Notes: generated by a model from the letters alone, not told the origin. A DNA stretch of 23,172 bases from Candidatus Portnoybacteria bacterium CG_4_9_14_3_um_filter_43_11 (GCA_002791035.1 PFWG01000054.1:3245-26416); one strand, 5' to 3'. Positions 1-7,202 are shown, counted from the stretch's first letter. A program made the numbers and translations.

Positions 1-98
1 TCTGATAATTTAGCCAAAACAGAGATTTTACGATAGACAATTATTATCAACCCGAAGAAACCCAAGGCAATAAGAAGATAGAAGATGTTATTGCTCAT
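1..98 (-). CDS. N-terminal fragment of a small membrane protein (3' end outside window)
   Basis: An open frame starts with ATG at 98 and stays open to the window edge, giving about 32 residues (beginning MSNNIFYLLIALGFF). Residues 5-22 form one hydrophobic helix followed by basic residues, so this is an N-terminal membrane anchor with the rest probably cytoplasmic. It starts two bases after the tsf stop codon, so it is probably co-transcribed with rpsB-tsf. No family can be named from this piece. The start is favoured by the spacing to tsf; no Shine-Dalgarno site is seen. Confidence 0.6.
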   Translation of the reverse strand, partial: MSNNIFYLLIALGFFGLIIIVYRKISVLAKLS

Positions 99-100
99 AA

Positions 101-550
101 TTAAATTTCTAATCGAACAAATTTGCCTAGTTTGACATTTTCGCCCAGTTTTGCGATAGCTTCGGCGAGCAAGTCCTTAATGGTCTTGCCGGTGTCTTTA
201 ATAAAGGGCTCTTCTAATAAACTCTTGGTGTCTTTAGATCCCATCGCGGCAATATGCATTGTCAAATCGTGGGCTAACCTTTTAAATTCTTCATTTCTGG
301 CGACAAAATCCGTTTCGCAATTTAATTCAAGAATTACCCCGACTTTGCCATTGCTGTGGACATAGGCCTCAATCAGACCCTGTTTGGCTTCCCGGCTTGA
401 TTTCTTAATCGCCTTTTCCGCTCCTCTTCGGCTTAAAATCTTAAGAGCGTTCCTTTCGTCGCCTTTGGCTTCTTCCAGCGCTTGTTTGCATTCCATAATA
501 GAAAGGTTTGTTTTCTGGCGAAGTTTTTTAATTTGTTCCATGGCGATCAT
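101..550 (-). CDS. tsf: Elongation factor Ts, short form
   Basis: EF-Ts recycles EF-Tu-GDP to EF-Tu-GTP in the cytoplasm. The N-terminal UBA-like domain (about residues 1-50, with the MECKQALEEAKGD stretch) and the hallmark TDFVARNEEF (about 80-89) are clear. At 149 residues it is about half the length of E. coli EF-Ts (283): only one core subdomain follows the UBA domain, and the second core repeat and coiled coil are absent. Short EF-Ts proteins are known in several lineages, so this is probably a complete gene. The start is ATG at 550, seven bases after the last base of rpsB; an in-frame ATG at 543 is an alternative. The rpsB-tsf order is the classic one. Confidence 0.95.
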   Translation of the reverse strand: MIAMEQIKKLRQKTNLSIMECKQALEEAKGDERNALKILSRRGAEKAIKKSSREAKQGLIEAYVHSNGKVGVILELNCETDFVARNEEFKRLAHDLTMHIAAMGSKDTKSLLEEPFIKDTGKTIKDLLAEAIAKLGENVKLGKFVRLEI

Positions 551-556
551 AGATTG

Positions 557-1279
557 CTATTTTAGCGCTTTAACAATTGACCCTAAAATTAGTTTCAACG
601 AAGAAATAGCGTCGTCGTTAGCCGGAATCGGATAGTCAATCAGGATCGGGTCAGCGTTGGTGTCGCACAGCCCAACGATCGGTATGCCCTTGATTTTTGC
701 TTCTTTAACAGCCAGTTTCTCTTTATAGGTATCTACCACCAAAAGCGCGTTTGGAACTTCGGTTAAATTTTTAATCCCGCCAAATTGTCGGTTTAATTTT
801 TGTAATTCAACGCCGAACTCATGCTGTTCCTTCTTGGTATATTTCTTAAGCTCTCCCGTCTCTTTCTTTTTTTCCAAATCCCTAAAATGACCGAGACGGC
901 CGGAAATAACTTTGAAATTGGTAATTGTCCCGCCAATCCATCTCTCCGTCACATACGGCATGCCGACTTCTTTGGCCGACTCCTCGGTTATCTGCTTGGC
1001 TGAAATTTTCGTCCCGACGAAAACAATCGTCCCCTTTTTCTCTTTTAGTTTACTGATAAATTCCAGGGCTTCTTTCAATTTTTCTCTTGATTTTTCCAAA
1101 TCAATAATATGGACATTATTGCGAGAAGTGAAAATATACGGCTCCATTTTTGGGTTTTTTCTTGAGGTCCGATGTCCGAAATGAATTCCGGCTTTGAGCA
1201 TTTCTTCCAAACTTGGCGTAATTTCCTCCAAATCAAGCTTCCGCTTTTTTGATTCTTTTTTCTTTTTTTCTTCTACCAT
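557..1279 (-). CDS. rpsB: 30S ribosomal protein S2
   Basis: S2 is a late-assembling small-subunit protein. The body is typical: LKAGIHFGHRTSRKNPKM near the N terminus, the FVGTK motif, the RWIGGTITN motif and the conserved DTNADPILIDYPIPANDDA near the C terminus. I chose ATG at 1279 (240 aa). The frame stays open to an ATG at 1363, but those 28 extra residues overlap the predicted promoter and have no S2 homology. The chosen start gives a lysine/glutamate-rich N-terminal tail of about 20 residues. It is upstream of tsf in the same transcript. A hairpin followed by T5 lies just ahead of the start (separate entry) and could mediate leader control. Confidence 0.95.
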   Translation of the reverse strand: MVEEKKKKESKKRKLDLEEITPSLEEMLKAGIHFGHRTSRKNPKMEPYIFTSRNNVHIIDLEKSREKLKEALEFISKLKEKKGTIVFVGTKISAKQITEESAKEVGMPYVTERWIGGTITNFKVISGRLGHFRDLEKKKETGELKKYTKKEQHEFGVELQKLNRQFGGIKNLTEVPNALLVVDTYKEKLAVKEAKIKGIPIVGLCDTNADPILIDYPIPANDDAISSLKLILGSIVKALK

Positions 1280-1292
1280 AATTTTTAAAAAG

Positions 1293-1310
1293 AGTGTCTT
1301 GTCTGACACT
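1293..1310 (-). promoter_or_regulatory. Hairpin with T-run in the rpsB leader
   Basis: On the minus strand AGTGTC and GACACT form a 6-bp stem with a 6-nt loop, followed directly by CTTTTT and then the rpsB start 14 nt downstream of the hairpin. The form resembles a weak intrinsic terminator or attenuator. S2 operons are autoregulated through their leaders in several bacteria, so a control role is plausible here, but this is inference. Confidence 0.4.
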
Positions 1311-1341
1311 TTCTTGATATCTTTTTCTGTTAATATCCTAT

Positions 1342-1370
1342 AATATATAATAAAATAAAGCAAGAGTAAA
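1342..1370 (-). promoter_or_regulatory. Predicted rpsB promoter
   Basis: On the minus strand a TTTACT box (1365-1370), a 17-bp spacer and TATATT (1342-1347) fit a sigma-70-type promoter. Transcription would start near 1335 and give a leader of about 56 nt that contains the hairpin at 1293-1310. The whole segment is very AT-rich, so the exact boxes are uncertain. Confidence 0.45.
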
Positions 1371-1396
1371 GAAAGAAGAAAAATTGCTTTAAAAAC

Positions 1397-1425
1397 TTGC
1401 TTTTAGGGCGAGATTAGATTATATT
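1397..1425 (+). promoter_or_regulatory. Predicted rpmE promoter (leaderless)
   Basis: TTGCTT (1397-1402), a 17-bp spacer and TATATT (1420-1425) precede the rpmE ATG at 1433. A start about 7 nt after the -10 box would fall on or next to the A of ATG, so the mRNA would lack a leader. No Shine-Dalgarno site is present, which agrees. It is divergent from the rpsB promoter. Confidence 0.6.
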
Positions 1426-1432
1426 AAAGACA

Positions 1433-1714
1433 ATGAAAAAGGATATTCATCCGAAATATCATCCTAAAGCAAAAATCACCTGCGCTTGCGGCGCTGTTTT
1501 TGAAATTGGCTCAACCAGTCCGGAGTTGGAAGTTGAGATTTGTTCTCAGTGCCATCCTTTCTACACCGGCAAGGAGAAAATTATTGAAACCGGCCAGATT
1601 GAAAAATTCAAAGAACGGTTAGCCAAAAAAGGAAAGCTCCGATGCCCGAAAGGGCCGGAGTCCCGATCGCGAAGCACGTCGGGAAAAAGTCAAAAAAATA
1701 AAAAAGTAAAATGA
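1433..1714 (+). CDS. rpmE: 50S ribosomal protein L31
   Basis: L31 is a small zinc-binding protein of the large subunit that bridges to the 30S head. The zinc ligands of the C+ form are all present: Cys17 and Cys19 (CAC) and Cys37 and Cys40 (CSQC), followed by HPFYTGKEK, the L31 signature. At 93 residues it is longer than the usual ~70. The extra part is a lysine/arginine/serine-rich C-terminal tail (about 70-93), likely an rRNA-binding extension. Its TGA stop overlaps the ATG of the release factor (ATGA), so the two should be translationally coupled. The start is supported by a close upstream promoter. Confidence 0.95.
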   Translation: MKKDIHPKYHPKAKITCACGAVFEIGSTSPELEVEICSQCHPFYTGKEKIIETGQIEKFKERLAKKGKLRCPKGPESRSRSTSGKSQKNKKVK

Positions 1715-2457
1715 ACAAGGGAGTTATCGTTGAAATCAGGTCCGGCGCCGGCGGCGAGGAGGCGGCTATTTTTGCCGCCGACCTTTTTCGGATGTATTCC
1801 CGCTATGCCGAAAAACAAGGTTGGAAAACCGCGCTGATTGAAACCCACCCGGCTGAATTAGGCGGCTTTAAAGAGGTTGTTTTTGAAGTTAAGGGCGAAA
1901 ACGCCTATGAAAAACTAAAATATGAGGGCGGAGTCCATCGTGTTCAGCGAATCCCCGCCACCGAAAAATCCGGCCGGGTCCACACTTCCACTGCCTCGGT
2001 CGCCGTTTTGCCCGAAGCCGAAGAAACTGAATTCAAAATCAATCCCAAGGATATCCGAGTTGATGTTTTGCGCGCTTCCGGTCCGGGCGGCCAATACGTC
2101 AACAAGCGCGAATCGGCGGTTCGGCTCCTCCATCTTCCCACCGGCATCATTGTTACCTGCCAAGAGGAACGGACGCAGCAAAGCAACAAAGAAATTGCCA
2201 TGCAAGTTCTCCGCGCCCGTCTTTTAGCCCGAAAAAGGGAACAGGAACTGGCGCAATTGAGCCAAGAAAGAAACAGCCAAATTGGCGCCGCGATGCGGGC
2301 CGAAAAAATCAAAACATACAACTTTCCCCAAAACCGCCTCACCGACCACCGGATTAAAAAATCTTGGCACAGTTTGGAAAAAATAATTGATGGCGATTTA
2401 GAGCCAGTCATCAAGACATTTAAAAAATTAAACATTAAAAAAATAAATATCAAGTGA
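1711..2457 (+). CDS. prfA: Peptide chain release factor 1 lacking domain 1
   Basis: RF1 reads UAA and UAG and triggers peptide release. The stop-codon reading tripeptide PAT (residues 82-84, in HRVQRIPATEKSGRVHTS) marks it as RF1 rather than RF2, which carries SPF. The catalytic GGQ is at 126-128, and the RF-1 signature region and YNFPQNRLTDHRI are intact. The protein is only 248 residues against about 360 in E. coli: it begins at the point matching residue ~110, so the helical domain 1 that contacts the L11 stalk region is absent. The ATG overlaps the rpmE stop (ATGA) and no RF1-like sequence lies upstream, so this is not a start-site error. This is either a lineage trait or a domain-loss event. 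The stop codon overlaps the trpS promoter. Confidence 0.93.
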   Translation: MNKGVIVEIRSGAGGEEAAIFAADLFRMYSRYAEKQGWKTALIETHPAELGGFKEVVFEVKGENAYEKLKYEGGVHRVQRIPATEKSGRVHTSTASVAVLPEAEETEFKINPKDIRVDVLRASGPGGQYVNKRESAVRLLHLPTGIIVTCQEERTQQSNKEIAMQVLRARLLARKREQELAQLSQERNSQIGAAMRAEKIKTYNFPQNRLTDHRIKKSWHSLEKIIDGDLEPVIKTFKKLNIKKINIK

Positions 2458-2463
2458 TATAAT
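2455..2463 (+). promoter_or_regulatory. Extended -10 promoter of trpS, overlapping the prfA stop
   Basis: TGA followed by TATAAT (2458-2463) forms a perfect extended -10 element (TGnTATAAT); the TGA is also the prfA stop codon. The -35 region (near 2435-2440, TTAAAA) is poor, as is common with extended -10 promoters. The predicted transcription start is near 2470, just before a strong hairpin. Confidence 0.55.
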
Positions 2464-2474
2464 CTCATTCGTTC

Positions 2475-2503
2475 GGAAATAATCAAGCAAGCTTGTTATT
2501 TCC
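2475..2503 (+). promoter_or_regulatory. 5' stem-loop ahead of trpS
   Basis: GGAAATAA (2475-2482) pairs perfectly with TTATTTCC (2496-2503). After a one-base bulge an inner CAAG/CTTG stem closes a 4-nt loop. It begins about 5 nt after the predicted trpS transcription start and ends 15 nt before the ATG. No T-run follows, so it is unlikely to be a terminator. It may stabilise the mRNA or act in control. It lacks T-box features. Confidence 0.5.
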
Positions 2504-2518
2504 TTACTCATATCGATT

Positions 2519-3502
2519 ATGAAAAAGAGAATCTTTAGCGGTATCCGGCCAACCGGCTCCATTCACATCGGCAATTATCTGGGAGCGCTTAAAAATTGGA
2601 CCGAGCTGCAAAACAAATATGATTCCATTTTTTGCATTGTGGATTTGCACGCTCTAACCACTCCGACAACGGCAAAAAATCTTCAGGAGAAAATTTTTGA
2701 TCTGGCCGCCGTTTATCTGTCAGTCGGCTTAGACCCGAAAAAATGCCTTTTCTTTGTCCAATCGCATGTCCCCGCCCATGCCGAATTGACCTGGCTTTTA
2801 AACACCATTGCCAAAATTCCCGAATTGGAAAGAATGATTCAATTTAAGGAAAAATCAAAAGAACGCCGTTCCAATGTCAATGCCGGCCTCTTGGATTATC
2901 CGGTCCTGATGGCGGCTGACATCCTGCTCTACCAAACCGACGCCGTGCCGGTTGGCGAGGACCAAAAACAGCATGTTGAAATCGCCCGAACATTAGCCAA
3001 AAGATTTAACAAAAACTACGGCCGGACCTTCAATGTCCCGCAGGTTATCATTAAAAAAGAAAGCGCCCGGATTATGGCGCTGGACAATCCGGAAAAGAAA
3101 ATGTCTAAAAGCGCCTCTAGCCCGTATAATTACATCGCTTTGACCGATTCTTCCGACGCCATCCGCGAAAAAATCAAACGAGCCGTGACGGACTCGGGAA
3201 CAGAAATTAAATACTCCCCCGCCAGGCCGGCGATCGCCAATCTGATGAATATTTACCACTGCTTTTCCGGTTTAACTTTTGAAAAAATTGAACAGAAATA
3301 CCAGGGCAAGGGCTATGCTGATTTCAAATCCGACTTGGCCGAATTGATTATCGCTGAATTAAAGCCAATTCGCCGTAAAATCAAAGAGCTAAAAAATAAT
3401 CCGGCCCAAATTAAAAAAATCCTTGACCAAGGAGCCAAGGACGCCCGAATAATTGCCCAAAAAACGCTCCAGGAAGTAAAAAAGAAAATGGGATTGATTT
3501 AA
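2519..3502 (+). CDS. trpS: Tryptophanyl-tRNA synthetase
   Basis: This class I enzyme charges tRNA-Trp with tryptophan using ATP. The start MKKRIFSGIRPTGSIHIGNY carries the HIGN signature (16-19), and the KMSKS loop is exact (194-198). DYPVLMAADILLY and VPVGEDQKQH, typical of bacterial TrpRS, are in place. The length of 327 is normal for the bacterial form. No Shine-Dalgarno site precedes the ATG; a promoter and a hairpin lie in the 60 bp between prfA and trpS. Its TAA stop overlaps the stop of the convergent HAD gene by four bases. Confidence 0.97.
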   Translation: MKKRIFSGIRPTGSIHIGNYLGALKNWTELQNKYDSIFCIVDLHALTTPTTAKNLQEKIFDLAAVYLSVGLDPKKCLFFVQSHVPAHAELTWLLNTIAKIPELERMIQFKEKSKERRSNVNAGLLDYPVLMAADILLYQTDAVPVGEDQKQHVEIARTLAKRFNKNYGRTFNVPQVIIKKESARIMALDNPEKKMSKSASSPYNYIALTDSSDAIREKIKRAVTDSGTEIKYSPARPAIANLMNIYHCFSGLTFEKIEQKYQGKGYADFKSDLAELIIAELKPIRRKIKELKNNPAQIKKILDQGAKDARIIAQKTLQEVKKKMGLI

Positions 3503-4278
3503 TCTCTACTTTTGAAATAATCAAGCAAAAACTCGGCCAGCAATTCTCCGCCGAGTTCTTCTTTTTTATGTTCAATAAAATACTCGGCCGCCATTCTCTT
3601 CGGTTTAACCGTCACGCCCTTGCCGACTTCAAGCATCTCTTGGTCGTTGTAGTTATTGCCGGTGGTCATAATCTGCTTGGGTTTAATTCCTAATTCTTTG
3701 GCTAAATTCTTAATCGCCTCACCCTTGGACATTTCCACGCTGCCGATGTCATACCCCTCATTTGTCCAAAGGCAATAAAGTTTATCCCCGGCCACTTCTT
3801 TGACCAAGTTGGGGATTTCTTCCATCTCATCGCAATGAACGGTCAGAATAAACAATTTCGGCTCAAAACCACGGATTCTCTGGTCGCTTTTCATCATCTC
3901 CTTTATTTTTTCTTTAATATCGCGTAACTGCCCAAAGTATTCGTCCGGATAAATCGGATGATTGATTTTGCCGCCGAGGAAAGTAATGTTTCCGTTTTCG
4001 GCCTGCAGGATAATCCGTTTGTCAAAAATTTCGTTGACCAAACTTTTCAGATAGAGAATATTTCTGCCGGAAGAAAAACCGATTTTTAAATGTTTTTTCA
4101 GTTTTTCTAAATTATTGATGAAACCAGCCGAGAGTTGATGCGACTTTATGTGCAGTTCGGTGCCATCCTGGTTTTCTTTCAGTTCCGTTCCGACCGGAAT
4201 AACCACTCCGTCAAGGTCAAAAACGACCACCTTTAAATCGTCTAATTCCTCTTGGGTGATTTCTTTGATATTTTTCAT
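3499..4278 (-). CDS. HAD-superfamily phosphatase (Cof/sugar-phosphatase-like)
   Basis: A cytoplasmic Mg-dependent phosphohydrolase of the HAD fold. Motif I is VVVFDLDGVV (Asp21 and Asp23 by the chosen start), motif II is GFSSGRN, a Lys lies in the SKGEAI segment (motif III), and motif IV is TTGNNYNDQEML. The long cap inserted between motifs II and III, and the GNNYND ending, resemble Cof-type or sugar-phosphate phosphatases. The substrate cannot be told. I chose ATG at 4278 (259 aa). A frame reaching 4332 exists, but a perfect extended -10 box sits 7 nt upstream of 4278, so the longer start would precede the transcript. It converges with trpS and overlaps it by 4 bp. Confidence 0.82.
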   Translation of the reverse strand: MKNIKEITQEELDDLKVVVFDLDGVVIPVGTELKENQDGTELHIKSHQLSAGFINNLEKLKKHLKIGFSSGRNILYLKSLVNEIFDKRIILQAENGNITFLGGKINHPIYPDEYFGQLRDIKEKIKEMMKSDQRIRGFEPKLFILTVHCDEMEEIPNLVKEVAGDKLYCLWTNEGYDIGSVEMSKGEAIKNLAKELGIKPKQIMTTGNNYNDQEMLEVGKGVTVKPKRMAAEYFIEHKKEELGGELLAEFLLDYFKSRD

Positions 4279-4285
4279 TATTTTT

Positions 4286-4294
4286 ATTATATCA
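4286..4294 (-). promoter_or_regulatory. Extended -10 promoter of the HAD gene (leaderless)
   Basis: The minus strand reads TGATATAAT, a perfect extended -10, followed by 7 nt and the ATG at 4278. Transcription should start at or next to the A of ATG. No convincing -35 box is seen. This supports the short start and an independent transcript from the upstream thioredoxin-CcdA gene. Confidence 0.6.
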
Positions 4295-4324
4295 GACTGG
4301 CAGGAAAACAAAAAGCCGAATCCC

Positions 4325-5503
4325 TTACCCAAACATCAAAAAGTCCGGCTTGAAAATAAGCAAAACGCCCAAAATCAAAATCACCAACCCGCCGATAAGG
4401 GTTGCCCATTTGGAGTATTTATCGGTAAATCCAAGTTTGGATAAGGTTATGACCGCAACGGCAAAGATAATCAAATCGTCTAACATAAAAACAAAAGTGT
4501 AAAGCAGAAGGTAGAGGTAATAACCCCAATCATTCAGATGACTTAAAGAAAGGATTTTGGTGTAAATCGCCGGCAAGCCGGCCGAACAGAAAAACTCAAT
4601 TAGATTAACCCCGAAGGCCAGGGCGATTACTCCTACCAATGCCGCCGACAGAGTTGTTGATTCAACTGCTTGTTTGGCTTTACGAGAAAGACGCTCATGC
4701 CATTTGCTTCCGGCCGGCGCCACTTCGCAAACGCCCGGCCGGTAAGTGATAAACTTTCTTATTTGCCAAATACCGACTCCGCCGGCCAAGACACCGATAG
4801 TAATCCTTGTGATATTAACGTAGCCGATTGCCAAAAAGAGATTCAGCCAAGCGGACATTATCAGAAAATAGACAATTCCGGAGGCGGCAATAAAAGTCCC
4901 GCCAATCAGAAGCATTCTTTTTTTAGAACGAGCGTTAATCAGAAGAGCGAGCAGAAACAAGAGCACCCACATCGCGCAAGGATTAAAGCCGTCCAAGGCC
5001 GCCGTCGCAATCGTCAAAATCGGCAAAGACAACCTAGAAAGATTAATTTTTCCGATAATTGGATAATCAATAATTTCGTCGTTTTTATCGGTTTGGCACT
5101 GGTGGTCTACCTTTTCCAACGGGTCGGGACATTCTTTTATCAGGCACTCTTCAACCAATCCTTCAATTTTTTTGCCGGTGGCGGCGTCGTTCAAATAGCC
5201 GATAATCGCTTCTGAACCGACAAAAATCGCCGGCACCCGAATAATTTTTTCTTCGCCGCAGACCTCAAAAAATTTTAGCAGCAGTTCGGCATTCTCCCGA
5301 CTGGACAAAATCTCATAGCGGCTGATTTCCAAACCCGGATATTTGTTTTCTAATTTATCCAAAAAAACGCCGGCTTTTTTACAATTAGGGCAAGTGCTGG
5401 CATAGAAATAATGAAGTTTGACCGGTTTTTCTTCTGCCAGAGCAAGATTAAAAACGCCCCCGAAGACAAGAACTATTAAAATTAGACCGAATATTTTTTT
5501 CAT
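4325..5503 (-). CDS. Thioredoxin-domain / CcdA-like membrane fusion protein
   Basis: The predicted role is electron transfer across the membrane to extracytoplasmic thiols, like a compact DsbD. A signal/anchor helix (residues 4-23) leads into a thioredoxin-fold domain with a CPNC active site (Cys38, Cys41) and a likely cis-proline (Pro91 in RVPAIF). After a linker comes a multi-helix membrane domain with Cys176 (in DGFNPCAMW) and Cys306 (in EFFCSAGLP), which match the paired membrane cysteines of CcdA/DsbD. The chosen start gives 392 residues; its ATG shares one base with the mnmA stop (TAATG), so coupling is likely. A frame extending to 5566 lies inside mnmA and is rejected. In DsbD the domain order differs, so this is a distinct fusion. 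Partner proteins are unknown. Confidence 0.82.
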   Translation of the reverse strand: MKKIFGLILIVLVFGGVFNLALAEEKPVKLHYFYASTCPNCKKAGVFLDKLENKYPGLEISRYEILSSRENAELLLKFFEVCGEEKIIRVPAIFVGSEAIIGYLNDAATGKKIEGLVEECLIKECPDPLEKVDHQCQTDKNDEIIDYPIIGKINLSRLSLPILTIATAALDGFNPCAMWVLLFLLALLINARSKKRMLLIGGTFIAASGIVYFLIMSAWLNLFLAIGYVNITRITIGVLAGGVGIWQIRKFITYRPGVCEVAPAGSKWHERLSRKAKQAVESTTLSAALVGVIALAFGVNLIEFFCSAGLPAIYTKILSLSHLNDWGYYLYLLLYTFVFMLDDLIIFAVAVITLSKLGFTDKYSKWATLIGGLVILILGVLLIFKPDFLMFG

Positions 5504-6609
5504 TACTTTGCTGATTCTATTACTCCTCCACCCAAGCAAATGTCTCCCGAGTAAAAGACCGCCCACTGGCCGGGCGTAACGGCCTTTTGGGCCCGGCTAA
5601 AAACTAATTTCAGGAACGGCGATTGACCTTTCTCTTCCTGAAGGCATATTTTAGCGCGGCTTAGCTTCTGATTATACCTCGTTTTAGCCATAATGAACAT
5701 AGGCAGCGCCGGCGAAACGCCGGAAATAAAATTATAGTCAGCCAGAAAAACCTCCTTTTTAAAAAGAATCGGGTCGTCTTCTTTCTTGGTAACAATCAAT
5801 CGGTTTTTGGCTTTGTCCAGGCCGGCCACCCACCAGGGACCCTGCGCCAAATTAATTCCTTTCCGCTGGCCAACGGTGTAAAAGTAAAGCCCCCGGTGCT
5901 TTCCTAAAACCCTTTCTTCACTGTCTACGATTTCCCCCGGTTCAAACCCTAGTTCTTCTTTTAAGTAAAACGGGATTGACTTTCCCGCGACAAAACATAA
6001 ATCTTGGCTTTGTTTGGTTTTTCTAAAGAATTCTAACCCTTCTTTCTCGGCAATTTGATAAACTTTTTCCTTAGTGTAATTACCCAAAGGGAAAATTATC
6101 CTTCTTAGATGCTTTTGCTCCAAAAGGGCCAGGAAATAACTTTGGTCTTTTTTCTTGTCCTTTCCTTTCAAGAGTTGAACGGTCCCGTCCTTTCCTTCCC
6201 GAACGCGAGCGTAATGACCGGTAGCGATATAGTCCGCCTTTTCTTTTTTAGCCACCTCAATTAGTTTTTCAAACTTAACCAAACGATTGCAAATCAGACA
6301 GGGATTAGGGGTCTTCTTGTCTTTGAGAACATCTAAAAAATACCCGATGACTTTATCCCGGAAATTAATTTCTTCGTCAATGATCTGATGCCGGACGCCG
6401 AGCCGGCGACAAATTTCCCCGGCGATGATAAACGATTCCTCCGAACAGCAAATATTTTCTTTTAGCCGGTTTTTCTCATTTTGCCAGACGGCGTATTTGA
6501 AAGAAACGCCGATTGGTTCATAGCCAGCTTTTTTTAGCAAAAGCAAAGAAACGGAAGAATCCACTCCGCCCGATAAGCCAACGATTACTTTTTTACCCTT
6601 ATTTCTCAT
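5503..6609 (-). CDS. mnmA: tRNA-specific 2-thiouridylase MnmA
   Basis: MnmA thiolates U34 of Lys, Glu and Gln tRNAs with ATP and a persulfide donor. The PP-loop SGGVDSS is at 13-19. The two catalytic cysteines are Cys104 (in NPCLICNR) and Cys205 (in SQDLCFVAG), with the usual spacing. ATGHYARV and KDQSYFL are family motifs. The length of 368 is normal. The gene overlaps the upstream UDG by 11 bp and touches the downstream thioredoxin-CcdA gene, so these three appear to form one operon. No Shine-Dalgarno site precedes it, which fits translational coupling. Confidence 0.96.
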   Translation of the reverse strand: MRNKGKKVIVGLSGGVDSSVSLLLLKKAGYEPIGVSFKYAVWQNEKNRLKENICCSEESFIIAGEICRRLGVRHQIIDEEINFRDKVIGYFLDVLKDKKTPNPCLICNRLVKFEKLIEVAKKEKADYIATGHYARVREGKDGTVQLLKGKDKKKDQSYFLALLEQKHLRRIIFPLGNYTKEKVYQIAEKEGLEFFRKTKQSQDLCFVAGKSIPFYLKEELGFEPGEIVDSEERVLGKHRGLYFYTVGQRKGINLAQGPWWVAGLDKAKNRLIVTKKEDDPILFKKEVFLADYNFISGVSPALPMFIMAKTRYNQKLSRAKICLQEEKGQSPFLKLVFSRAQKAVTPGQWAVFYSGDICLGGGVIESAK

Positions 6610-7195
6610 TATTCAAAAAGTTTTTGATAATCAAAAAATCTTTTTTGAGCGTCTCCTTCATATTGGCGTTATAGACCGCCACCGCCGGATGATACAAAGG
6701 GATAATCTTTATTCCGCCAAAGGGCGCCGCCGCCTCAAAAACTTTTCCGTGAATTTTGCTGATGCCCTCTATCTTATCTTCTAGTCCGTATTTTTTCAAG
6801 ATAAAAACGGCGGCGTAATTACCCAAAGCCGCGATAATTTTTGGCCGAATCGCTTCTATCTGCTCTTCAAGGTACGGCGCGCAGGCCTCAATTTCATTTT
6901 CCAGCGGATTGCGGTTTTGCGGCGGACGGCACTTTAGAATATTGCCGATATAAACGCTTTCTCTCGGCTGGCCAATGGAAGCAAGCAATTCGTCTAAAAC
7001 GCCGCCGGCTTGGCCGCAAAAGGGCCGACCGGTTTTATCTTCATTCTGCCCCGGCGCCTCGCCGACAAAAATAATTTTCGCGGCATGATTGCCCTGGCCG
7101 ACCACCGGCAAAGTCCTCGTCCGATAAAGCGGACATTTCCGGCAATCAATCGTCTTATCCCTAATTTGCTTCAATTTTCTGTCAACCGTTTTCAT
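6599..7195 (-). CDS. Uracil-DNA glycosylase, family 4 (iron-sulfur type)
   Basis: Removes uracil from DNA to start base-excision repair. Four cysteines sit where family 4 enzymes bind a 4Fe-4S cluster: Cys18, Cys21 (CRKC), Cys89 (LKCRPP) and Cys105. Motif 1 is FVGEAPGQNEDKTGRPF (family 4 has E-A-P-G), and motif 3 is YHPA with His169. At 198 residues it is normal for the family, and the CRPPQNRNP stretch is typical. The start ATG has a good Shine-Dalgarno site (GAGGAG, 7 nt upstream, 7203-7208) and a -10-like box further up. It leads the operon UDG-mnmA-thioredoxin/CcdA. Confidence 0.93.
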   Translation of the reverse strand: MKTVDRKLKQIRDKTIDCRKCPLYRTRTLPVVGQGNHAAKIIFVGEAPGQNEDKTGRPFCGQAGGVLDELLASIGQPRESVYIGNILKCRPPQNRNPLENEIEACAPYLEEQIEAIRPKIIAALGNYAAVFILKKYGLEDKIEGISKIHGKVFEAAAPFGGIKIIPLYHPAVAVYNANMKETLKKDFLIIKNFLNNEK

Positions 7196-7202
7196 AATTT
7201 AT

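Noticed and set aside
2476..3525. A 15-bp exact match (GAAATAATCAAGCAA) near 2476 and near 3511
   Set aside because: One copy is in the trpS leader hairpin and the other inside the HAD coding end. A match of this length is plausible by chance in AT-rich DNA, and only one copy has the hairpin.
4291..4350. AAGCCG/CGGCTT pairing between the thioredoxin-CcdA stop and the HAD promoter, considered as a terminator
   Set aside because: The stem is 6 bp with a loop of about 27 nt and the T-run is interrupted; too weak to list.
4670..5215. Rightward 181-aa open frame
   Set aside because: It is entirely antisense to the thioredoxin-CcdA gene, whose domains are clear.
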